Shown piece after piece: positions 7,309 through 13,305 of a DNA stretch of 19,837 bases. Numbering within the stretch: the first letter of the stretch is position 1; each line of letters opens with the position of its first letter. Origin of the DNA: Deltaproteobacteria bacterium (lineage in GTDB: Bacteria; UBA10199; SPLOWO2-01-44-7); NCBI GenBank assembly GCA_030688705.1, contig JAUYJH010000044.1:1-19837 (forward strand), written 5' to 3'. The notes under the pieces are model-generated. The model did no database searches. It had not been told where the DNA came from and was given only the letters and a program-made list of their open reading frames with translations. Position numbers and translations under genes: made by a program.

Positions 7309-8201
7309 GCCCTCTTTATTGCCCGAGAAACCAGACCCTGACTAGGGGAAAATAAAAAGGCGAGAAGAAAAAAGGCGAATCCGGCGACGGCAATGCCGCC
7401 CGCCACCGAGGCATCGAGACGAATCGCGAAATAGAGACCGAAAAAAGTGTTCAGTACGGCAAAAAGAGAGGCGAGAAGAAGCATTTTTGAAAAACGGTTT
7501 GTCAGCAGATAGGCCGTGGCCGCCGGGGCAATCAGCATGGCCACCACCAAGATGGCCCCCACCGATTCAAAAGCGCTCACGATGGTCGTCGATACGAGCC
7601 CCATCAGAAGATAATGGATGAAAGTGACGGGAACTCCCAAAGAAAGGGCCAGTGCCGGATCAAAAGAGGTCAGAACAAGCTCTTTGTAAAAAAGAATCAC
7701 CACCAAAACCACAACAAGGCAAACGCCGCTCATGATCACGAAAGGATACGGACCCAAGTCTAGATTCCCGAGATAAAAATGGGGTTCCAAGGGAATGAAG
7801 GTGATCTCTCCGTACAAAACACATTCCTGGTCGAGATCAATCTTGTCGGCAAACAGGCTGATCAGAATGACGCCGATGGCAAACAGGCTTGTGAAAACAA
7901 TGCCGGTGGCCGCGTCTTTTTTGATGAAACTTTTCTGGCTCACAAATTCAATCAAAAAAGAGGTGGTCATTCCCATCGCGATCGCGCCCAACAGCATCGG
8001 AATCGTGGCGCGGCTCCCCGAAAAAAGAAACGCGATGGCCAGACCGGGCAAAACAGCATGACTGATGGCATCCCCGATCAGGGACATCTTGCGCACGACC
8101 AAAAAAGAACCCAAAACGGCGCAGGAGAGAGAAACGGCGATCCCCATCGCCAAAATCCAGCCATAAACCGGCCCGAACAAATTTTGAATTTCCTGGATCA
8201 T
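7305..8201 (-). CDS. Metal ABC transporter permease (ABC-3 family, YtgD/TroD-like)
   Basis: Second membrane subunit of a Mn/Zn/Fe-type importer. The 298 residues contain about eight or nine hydrophobic helices with ABC-3 hallmarks: GSFLVVRKMSLIGDAISHAVLPG, a FYKELVLTSFDPALA segment that probably forms the coupling helix, and VGAILVVAMLIAPAATA. A longer frame begins at 8444, but its first 81 residues lie out of frame over the end of the upstream permease-regulator gene and look non-native. The ATG at 8201 overlaps that gene's stop by 4 bases (ATGA), so I start there. No clear Shine-Dalgarno is present, which points to translational coupling. With the genes at 8198-11263 it forms a receptor-ATPase-two-permease cassette. 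Confidence 0.92.
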   Translation of the reverse strand: MIQEIQNLFGPVYGWILAMGIAVSLSCAVLGSFLVVRKMSLIGDAISHAVLPGLAIAFLFSGSRATIPMLLGAIAMGMTTSFLIEFVSQKSFIKKDAATGIVFTSLFAIGVILISLFADKIDLDQECVLYGEITFIPLEPHFYLGNLDLGPYPFVIMSGVCLVVVLVVILFYKELVLTSFDPALALSLGVPVTFIHYLLMGLVSTTIVSAFESVGAILVVAMLIAPAATAYLLTNRFSKMLLLASLFAVLNTFFGLYFAIRLDASVAGGIAVAGFAFFLLAFLFSPSQGLVSRAIKRA

Positions 8202-9535
8202 GAGGGTATCGGCTTTCCGTGCGGATCGAATTTCGCGTGTTTCAGCGAGTCTTCCAATTCCCGCATCACCGATTCGGGCAAAATATGTTCCAGCTCTTCG
8301 GCATCCGCGTGCACATGATCCGCCGGCAGCATCGCCTCTTTGACCAGAAAAAGTTCCCAAAGCCTGTGTCGTCGGACCAATTGAACCGCCAAGTCTTTTC
8401 CGCCTTGCGTAAAAGCAATCCAATCCCCTTCTTTTTGAACCCATTTTTTCCCGACCAAGCTTTTCACGCTTTTTTTAATTTCCAAAACGGTTTCGGAACG
8501 AAAAGCGGCCAGATCTTCAAGCGTAACCCTCTCTTCCGCGAAATTTTTTCCCTCGAAAAAATGATAAATCGATTTCAAAATATTTTCGCGGATTGTCCGG
8601 GAACGCCTGGCCCTTCTTTTAAAAAAGACGACGGCAATTCCGTGGGCCGGAGCGAAAAGAAAAGCGAGCCCGAAGAAAAAAGCGGCGCAGACCACCATAA
8701 AAGGACCGGTCGGCAAAGAAGGCCCCAAAAAACTTAAAAAGGCCCCAAAAAACCCGGAGATCATGCCCAAAAAAATGGCCAAAATCAGCATGGAGGAAAC
8801 CCGTTTGACAAAAAGCAGTGCCGTGGCCGGCGGAATGATCAGCATGGCCGAAACCAAAACGACGCCGACCGCCTGAATGGAGGCCACCACCGCAACCGTC
8901 GTCAGGATCATCAGCAAGGTTTGCAAAAGCCCCACCGGCAATCCCAAGACGGCGGCAAAATGGGGGTCAAAACTGGCGAGTTTCAGTTCCTTGTAAAAAA
9001 CAAGAACCAGAAAGAGACAGATAAGGGTGACGACGGCCAAAGCCGTCACATCCGACCGGCTCAAGGCCGCGGCCTGCCCGAATAAAAACTTGTCGAGGCC
9101 GCTCGCGTTTCCGGTCCCTGTTTTTTGGATCATGGTCAAAAAAACGATCCCCAAACCGAAAAATGAAGAGAGAATCATCCCCAAAGCCGCGTCGGGTTTG
9201 ATGCGGCTGTAGCGCACAATCCATCCGATGAGCAAAACGCCCAAAAGCCCGCTGATCATCGCGCCGGCAAACGTGGACAGCAGGGCCTTCTGGCCCGTCA
9301 GCATGAATGCGACGCAGATCCCCGGCAAAACGGCATGGCCCAGCGTATCCCCCATCAGAGACATTTTTCTCAAAACCATGAAGGAACCCAAAAGACTCAA
9401 AACGGCCCCCAGAAGAACACAGCCGAAGAGCGACGTCACAAGGGACGGATCCTCAAAACGGAGGAACCGGACGATTTGCTCCAGAAAAAAAGTTTCGGTG
9501 ATCTCCCCGATTTTTACCGCCAATATTGAGAGCAT
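8198..9535 (-). CDS. Metal ABC permease fused to a DtxR/MntR-type regulator domain (YtgCR-like)
   Basis: Residues 1 to about 305 are an ABC-3 permease with GSFMVLRKMSLMGDTLGHAVLPG, FYKELKLASFDPHFA and VGVVLVSAMLIIPPATA. A basic junction (KRRARRSR, 306-313) leads to a winged-helix-like region (about 314-386) and a DtxR-type dimerisation/metal-binding domain (about 387-445) ending DPHGKPIP. By eye alignment to DtxR, His390, Glu394 and His409 match the ancillary site, and Glu413, Glu416 and His417 match Cys102/Glu105/His106, with Glu replacing Cys. The helix-1 ligand (DtxR Met10) appears to be Asn318. There is no SH3 domain. Chlamydial YtgCR has the same architecture and is known to be cleaved to release repressor YtgR. 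I chose the ATG at 9535, 7 bases after the ATPase stop; the frame from 9577 would overlap the ATPase end. Confidence 0.9.
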   Translation of the reverse strand: MLSILAVKIGEITETFFLEQIVRFLRFEDPSLVTSLFGCVLLGAVLSLLGSFMVLRKMSLMGDTLGHAVLPGICVAFMLTGQKALLSTFAGAMISGLLGVLLIGWIVRYSRIKPDAALGMILSSFFGLGIVFLTMIQKTGTGNASGLDKFLFGQAAALSRSDVTALAVVTLICLFLVLVFYKELKLASFDPHFAAVLGLPVGLLQTLLMILTTVAVVASIQAVGVVLVSAMLIIPPATALLFVKRVSSMLILAIFLGMISGFFGAFLSFLGPSLPTGPFMVVCAAFFFGLAFLFAPAHGIAVVFFKRRARRSRTIRENILKSIYHFFEGKNFAEERVTLEDLAAFRSETVLEIKKSVKSLVGKKWVQKEGDWIAFTQGGKDLAVQLVRRHRLWELFLVKEAMLPADHVHADAEELEHILPESVMRELEDSLKHAKFDPHGKPIPS

Positions 9536-9542
9536 AGAGTTG

Positions 9543-10313
9543 TCAGCCTTGAGCGTTTTCAACCGCAGCCGCGGCATCGGTCAGAATTTTAAGCCGTCCG
9601 CCATACGTTTTATGGAGCCATTCCGTGGTCATTACCTGGCGCGTGGGACCAAACACAACCACCCGCATATTGAGCATGAGAATATCGTCATAGTAGCTCT
9701 GCGCCGTCTGCAAATCGTGGTTCACCACCAAAACGGTTTTTCCCTGATTTTTGAGTTCCTTCAAAAGAAGAATGATGGCGCTTTCCGTGGCGGCATCGAC
9801 CCCCACGAACGGTTCATCCATCAGATAAATTTCGCTCTCTTGAGCCAAAGCCCTTGCCAGAAAAACCCTCTGTTGCTGGCCGCCGGAGAGCTGGGAAATC
9901 TGCCTGTCGGCAAAAGAGCTTATTCCCAGTTTTTCCAAACACGCCCCCACGATCCGGCGGTCTTGTTTAGAGGCTCTTTTGATAAGGCCTATTTTTCCAT
10001 AGCGCCCCATCATCACCACATCTTTCACCGTGACCGGAAAATCCCAGTCGACCGATTCTTTTTGCGGCACATAACCCAAAATGCCGCGCTGTTCTTTGGC
10101 CGATTTGCCGTAAACCTGAATCCAGCCCGAAGAAAGCGGCAACAGCCCCATGATCGCCTTGATCAATGTCGATTTTCCGGCGCCGTTGGGCCCGATGACC
10201 CCGATCAGCTTTCCCTCCGGAATCTTGAGGTCGACATTCCACAAAACCGGGCGCCGGTGATAACTGACCGTGACATCGTGCAACTCAATCGGCGGAAAAT
10301 TTTTTAAAATCAT
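9543..10313 (-). CDS. Metal ABC transporter ATP-binding protein (YtgB/TroB/MntA-like)
   Basis: Cytoplasmic ATPase that powers the metal importer. The 256 residues carry Walker A GPNGAGKST (41-49), Q-loop Gln84, signature LSGGQ (142-146), Walker B IYLMDEP (162-168) and H-loop His199. The VPQKESVDWDFPVTVKDVVMMGRYG block (82-106) is characteristic of Mn/Zn/Fe chelate-type importers of the TroB/SitB/MntA class. The ATG overlaps the receptor stop by 4 bases (ATGA) and has GGAGG 7 bases upstream. The permease-regulator fusion follows after 7 bases. Gene order receptor, ATPase, fusion permease, permease matches ytgABCD. Confidence 0.95.
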   Translation of the reverse strand: MILKNFPPIELHDVTVSYHRRPVLWNVDLKIPEGKLIGVIGPNGAGKSTLIKAIMGLLPLSSGWIQVYGKSAKEQRGILGYVPQKESVDWDFPVTVKDVVMMGRYGKIGLIKRASKQDRRIVGACLEKLGISSFADRQISQLSGGQQQRVFLARALAQESEIYLMDEPFVGVDAATESAIILLLKELKNQGKTVLVVNHDLQTAQSYYDDILMLNMRVVVFGPTRQVMTTEWLHKTYGGRLKILTDAAAAVENAQG

Positions 10314-11263
10314 TTCGATGCCTCCACAATGGTGTTGAGATTATGGCGAACCATTCCTTCATAGGTCCCTTCGGGCGTCCCCTCTTTCCCCATCGCATCT
10401 GAAAAAAGTTCCCCGCCGATTTGCACATCCCACCCCCTTGCTCTGGCGTCATCGCGCACTCTCTGAATGGCTTTGGGGGAAACGCTCGTTTCGACGAAAA
10501 TCGCCTTTATTTTATTCCGCATGGTGAAATCGACCATCTTGGCAATGTCGGCAAGGCCGGCCTGCGTGACGGTAGAGATTCCCTGCAACCCGACGACTTC
10601 AAAACCATAGGCGCGTCCGAAATAATTATAGGCATCGTGGCTCGTCACCAAAATCCGTTTCTGTTCGGGTAATTCCTTGGACCGGTTGCGCGACCATTGG
10701 TGCAGGTCTTTCAGTTTTTGCGCCAATTTGGCGCCGCCCGCTTTGTAGTCCGCCTCTCCCTTAGGGTCCAGCTCGATGAGCCCCTTTTCAATCCGCTTCG
10801 CGGCCTGCGCCCAAAGCATGACATCAAACCAGACATGGGGATCATAGTGCCCCTGAAAAGCGGGGGGTTCCAAAAGGGTGTTGGGGTCCATCTCTTCTGT
10901 CACCGCAATCACGAAAGGATTGCCGCGGCTGATGCGGACAAAAAGGTCCCCCATTTTTCCCTCAAGGTTGAGCCCGTTGTAAAAAATAATATCGGCCCCG
11001 TTCAATTTGGTGATGTCGCTCGCGGTCGCCTTGTACAAATGGGGATCGACGCCCGCCCCCATGAGGGCTTCCACGCGCAAACGTTCCCCGCCGATATTTT
11101 CGGCCAAATCGGCGATCATCCCCGTGGTGGCCACCACGCGGATCGGCAGTTTTCCCCCCCATTTTTTTTGCCCCCCGCGCGCATTTTTACCTTCTCCCGT
11201 GCAGCCATCTCCCGTGCAACCGGCAAACAGGAGAATCATAAGGCCCAAAAACATCCGTTTCAT
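10310..11263 (-). CDS. Metal ABC transporter substrate-binding lipoprotein (TroA/YtgA/ZnuA family)
   Basis: Cluster A-I receptor that captures Mn2+, Zn2+ or Fe2+ in the periplasm and delivers it to the permeases. The lipoprotein signal MKRMFLGLMILLFAGC places the lipidated Cys at 16. Family metal ligands are His75 (GVDPHLYK), His143 (DPHVWFD), His209 (TSHDAYNYF) and Asp289 (FSDAMG). The three-His-plus-Asp set resembles TroA and YtgA rather than the two-His, Glu, Asp set of PsaA. The His-rich loop of many ZnuA proteins is absent. Residues 15-19 and 20-24 (GCTGD, GCTGE) come from a 15-bp in-frame duplication at the lipobox. AAGGAGGGG lies 8 bases before the ATG. Two operator-like palindromes lie upstream, shared with divergent mntR. 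Metal specificity is inferred from context. Confidence 0.93.
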   Translation of the reverse strand: MKRMFLGLMILLFAGCTGDGCTGEGKNARGGQKKWGGKLPIRVVATTGMIADLAENIGGERLRVEALMGAGVDPHLYKATASDITKLNGADIIFYNGLNLEGKMGDLFVRISRGNPFVIAVTEEMDPNTLLEPPAFQGHYDPHVWFDVMLWAQAAKRIEKGLIELDPKGEADYKAGGAKLAQKLKDLHQWSRNRSKELPEQKRILVTSHDAYNYFGRAYGFEVVGLQGISTVTQAGLADIAKMVDFTMRNKIKAIFVETSVSPKAIQRVRDDARARGWDVQIGGELFSDAMGKEGTPEGTYEGMVRHNLNTIVEASK

Positions 11264-11281
11264 TTTTCACCCCTCCTTTTA

Positions 11282-11297
11282 TTTAGCTCCGGCTAAA
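11282..11297. promoter_or_regulatory. MntR/DtxR-type operator-like palindrome, box 1
   Basis: TTTAGCTCCGGCTAAA is an inverted repeat with six-base arms TTTAGC/GCTAAA around a 4-base centre. It lies directly upstream of the receptor gene's ribosome site. It has the same arms and 16-bp length as box 2, and the centres are 23 bp apart, about two helical turns. MntR- and DtxR-family operators are known to be AT-flanked palindromes of this form. Confidence 0.75.
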
Positions 11298-11304
11298 AGA
11301 CCAA

Positions 11305-11320
11305 TTTAGCCTTGGCTAAA
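11305..11320. promoter_or_regulatory. MntR/DtxR-type operator-like palindrome, box 2
   Basis: TTTAGCCTTGGCTAAA is a perfect 7+2+7 inverted repeat between the divergent receptor operon and mntR. It overlaps the candidate -35 element of mntR and lies just downstream of the candidate start of the receptor transcript, so one bound repressor could block both promoters. Confidence 0.8.
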
Positions 11321-11339
11321 AGATGTTCCTGTGTATACA
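11312..11339 (+). promoter_or_regulatory. mntR: Candidate mntR promoter
   Basis: -35 TTGGCT (11312-11317) and -10 TATACA (11334-11339) with a 16-base spacer. The predicted start, about 11346, almost coincides with the ATG at 11348. No Shine-Dalgarno is visible, so the message may be leaderless. The -35 lies within operator box 2, which implies autoregulation. Confidence 0.5.
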
Positions 11340-11358
11340 AAGACACCATGACTGTCAA
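11332..11358 (-). promoter_or_regulatory. Candidate promoter of the metal ABC operon
   Basis: On the minus strand a perfect -35 TTGACA (11353-11358) precedes -10 TATACA (11332-11337) with a short 15-base spacer. Its -10 shares the GTATAC core with the mntR promoter, so the two face each other over the same bases. Both operator boxes fall within the first 45 or so transcribed bases. Confidence 0.45.
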
Positions 11359-11752
11359 GCCGCTTCAATTTATCAAATTGCGCCATGCCCATACTCAAGA
11401 GACTGCCGAGGATTATGTAGAAATGATCCTGGACCTGCTTGAGGAAGAAGGCGAGGCGCGGGTGACCGAAATTGCCAAACGGTTCGGCGTGAGCGCCGTC
11501 ACCGCGCATAAAATCATCTTGAGGCTGCAAAAAGAGTCCCTGATCGATTCCAAACCGTACCGCGCCCTCTTTTTGACCCCCAAGGGGAAAAAAATGGCGA
11601 CCCAGAGCAAAAAACGGCACAATATTGTTTATCAATTTTTGAAAAAACTGGGAATCCCCGACAAAACGGCCAAAATCGACGCCGAAGGGATCGAGCACCA
11701 TGTCAGCCCCCAAACATTAAAGGCCTTCCTCAAATTCATAAAAAGGGATTAA
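11348..11752 (+). CDS. mntR: MntR, manganese-responsive transcriptional repressor
   Basis: Free DtxR-family repressor of 134 residues that closely resembles enterobacterial MntR, with matching blocks such as DYVEMILDL, GEAR, RFGVSAVTAHK and DAEGIEHHVSPQTL. A winged helix (about 20-85) is followed by a dimerisation domain (about 88-130) and no SH3 domain. All six Mn ligands of B. subtilis MntR are conserved by eye alignment: Asp22, Glu25, His91, Glu113, Glu116 and His117. In the family, Mn2+ binding triggers operator binding and shuts off uptake genes. The gene is divergent from the receptor operon with two palindromic operators between. A longer frame beginning at a TTG at 11312 would start inside the -35 and operator. 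I chose the ATG at 11348, which has no Shine-Dalgarno. Confidence 0.92.
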   Translation: MTVKPLQFIKLRHAHTQETAEDYVEMILDLLEEEGEARVTEIAKRFGVSAVTAHKIILRLQKESLIDSKPYRALFLTPKGKKMATQSKKRHNIVYQFLKKLGIPDKTAKIDAEGIEHHVSPQTLKAFLKFIKRD

Positions 11753-11759
11753 GAGGTTG

Positions 11760-11855
11760 TTGACAAAGTCCTTTTTCGTCATCCCGACGAAAGTCGGGAT
11801 CCAGTAATTTCAAGCACTTCTGGATTCCGGCTTTCGCCGGAATGACGTTTGTCAA
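11760..11855. repeat. Palindromic intergenic repeat between mntR and the ompA-like gene
   Basis: The core 11777-11847 begins CGTCATCCCGACGAAAGTCG and ends with the related inverted sequence CTTTCGCCGGAATGACG. It is flanked by a further inverted pair, TTGACAAA (11760-11767) and TTTGTCAA (11848-11855). Each arm also contains its own small hairpin (CCCGAC/GTCGGG and CCGGC/GCCGG). Lying between convergent genes, it could serve as a bidirectional terminator. Confidence 0.75.
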
Positions 11856-11867
11856 AAGACTGCCAGC

Positions 11868-13247
11868 TTACTCTTCCACAATGGTAAATTCTGTGCGGCG
11901 GTTTTTGGCGCGGCCGAGTTCGGTATCGTTGGTGGCGACCGGCGTCGATTCGCCATAACCCGCCGCTTCCAGTCTTTCGGGGGCAATGCCCTTGGCAATG
12001 AGATATTGACGGACCGATTCGGCCCGTTTTTGGGAAAGTTTTTCGTTATAGGCGTCGGAGCCGATGTTGTCGGTGTGGCCTTCAATGCGCATTTTGCGGA
12101 TGTTCGGATACTGATGGAGCACTTCCACGACGTCATTGAGAATGGGATAGGAAACCGGCCGGATTTCCCATTTGTCAAACGCAAAGTGAATTTTCTGCGT
12201 GATAATGATTTTTTCTTCGAAGGGTGCTTCAATGGAAACCGGCGCCCCCTCCCCGGGGAGTTCCACGACCTTCGTCTTTTTATAGGTTACCTGCCCCCAC
12301 GCGCGCCATGCCGGCGCCCCAAAGCCTTTGTCAAGGCCTGTTCCACCGGCCAGGGTGAACATCCAACGTTTGATATTCCCGGGGGAATAGCGAAGCCCCG
12401 CCATCGCCTCAAAGGGAGACTGAATTTGATGTTTGAAAGGACTTTCCGCCAAAGTCTGGCCGTACACTTCGGCAATCGCCGCGAAATTTCTGCCGATCGG
12501 AACATTAGCGGCGCCCGAAACCAGTATGAGATCATTGATCTTGGCATTGGCCGTATCGGGAGCATAGCGCCGCTCTTTCAAAACCTGATAACCGACGTTC
12601 AACGCCAGATAGACGCGGTCTTTGATATTCAGATCGAAGATCGCCTTGGCACCACCCGAAAATTGCCCGTAGCCGGTCAGATAGTAACCGCTCCCCGTGG
12701 GAAAGCTGATAAACGGCTGGAGAGAGAGCCCAAACATCGACCGATCCGAATCGATCAACCGCACTTTGGCCGCGAACAAAATATCCCCCAGTTTTGTCTT
12801 GGTCTGTTTGGGACAAGCGGCCGTCACAACGCATTGGGAGGCATCGGGATTGATGAAATTGAAAAAGGTTTCATAGGCGACCAACGGAACATCGATGCCG
12901 ACATTGAGCCAGTCGAGAAGACCCAAAGAGGCTGTGAAATCGGCAACCAAAAGATCATCCACAACCCCGGCCACGCGCCCCCCGCCGGTCGCCGGGACCA
13001 ATTCTGCCGGTTCAAACGCGTAGTTGAGGTTCATCCCGATGTTATAGCCCCATTGATAAAGACCCTGCGATTGTTCGGTGACAATGTAGCGGCCGGCATC
13101 AATGGAGGGACGGACATAAACAATGCTGTTGTTGGGGTAACGGGCAAAGGCCGTGACGGACAGAAGAGAGAAAAAAATGGACAAAGGACAAAGGACCGAG
13201 GACCGAGGACCAAAAACAAAACTAAAAAAAGAAATTCTCTTTCTCAA
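11868..13247 (-). CDS. OmpA-family outer-membrane protein
   Basis: A 459-residue protein with a signal peptide probably cleaved after TAFA (about residue 35), a beta-rich region (about 40-330) resembling an outer-membrane barrel, and a C-terminal OmpA peptidoglycan-binding domain (about 345-457) with FAFDKWEIRP and EGHTDNIGSDAYNEKLSQKRA. The Asp of HTDNIG and the Arg of SQKRA are the usual diaminopimelate-binding residues. It would anchor the outer membrane to the cell wall. The start is TTG at 13247, preceded by GGGGGAAGGGG. No in-frame ATG exists near the N-terminus, and an in-frame stop lies upstream. Signal-peptide residues 13-23 (GPRSSVLCPLS) are encoded by the heptanucleotide repeat. 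A near-consensus promoter lies just upstream, so it is probably transcribed separately from the dehydrogenase operon. Confidence 0.87.
   Translation of the reverse strand: MRKRISFFSFVFGPRSSVLCPLSIFFSLLSVTAFARYPNNSIVYVRPSIDAGRYIVTEQSQGLYQWGYNIGMNLNYAFEPAELVPATGGGRVAGVVDDLLVADFTASLGLLDWLNVGIDVPLVAYETFFNFINPDASQCVVTAACPKQTKTKLGDILFAAKVRLIDSDRSMFGLSLQPFISFPTGSGYYLTGYGQFSGGAKAIFDLNIKDRVYLALNVGYQVLKERRYAPDTANAKINDLILVSGAANVPIGRNFAAIAEVYGQTLAESPFKHQIQSPFEAMAGLRYSPGNIKRWMFTLAGGTGLDKGFGAPAWRAWGQVTYKKTKVVELPGEGAPVSIEAPFEEKIIITQKIHFAFDKWEIRPVSYPILNDVVEVLHQYPNIRKMRIEGHTDNIGSDAYNEKLSQKRAESVRQYLIAKGIAPERLEAAGYGESTPVATNDTELGRAKNRRTEFTIVEE
13179..13211. repeat. Heptanucleotide repeat in the ompA-like signal peptide
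   Basis: Units GGACAAA, GGACAAA, GGACCGA, GGACCGA and GGACC form a 7-bp tandem repeat related to those in rnr and E2, but in the opposite orientation to the gene. It encodes residues 13-23 of the signal peptide. Confidence 0.75.
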
Positions 13248-13269
13248 CCCCTTCCCCCTATTGGCGCGG

Positions 13270-13298
13270 ATAATAAAGGCGGCCTATCTTGAAGTCAA
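13270..13298 (-). promoter_or_regulatory. Promoter of the ompA-like gene
   Basis: Minus-strand -35 TTGACT (13293-13298) and -10 TATTAT (13270-13275) separated by exactly 17 bases, a near-consensus sigma-70 promoter. The predicted start near 13263 leaves a leader of about 15 bases that holds the G-rich ribosome site before the TTG start. Confidence 0.75.
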
Positions 13299-13305
13299 CT
13301 TCTAA

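Noticed and set aside
8202..8444. An 81-residue N-terminal extension of the YtgD-like permease
   Set aside because: It lies out of frame over the fused-regulator domain and has a Gly/Arg-rich, non-native composition. The ATG at 8201 gives the normal family N-terminus.
9228..10307. A 359-codon plus-strand frame opposite the metal ATPase and permease
   Set aside because: It is antisense to two genes with complete family motifs and shows no domain.
11312..11347. A TTG start 12 codons upstream for mntR
   Set aside because: It would begin inside the -35 element and operator box 2, and the added residues match nothing in MntR proteins.
12006..13292. A 428-codon open frame on the plus strand opposite the ompA-like gene
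   Set aside because: The opposite strand encodes a clear OmpA-family protein with promoter and ribosome site. The plus-strand frame has no recognisable domain and its length follows from codon bias.
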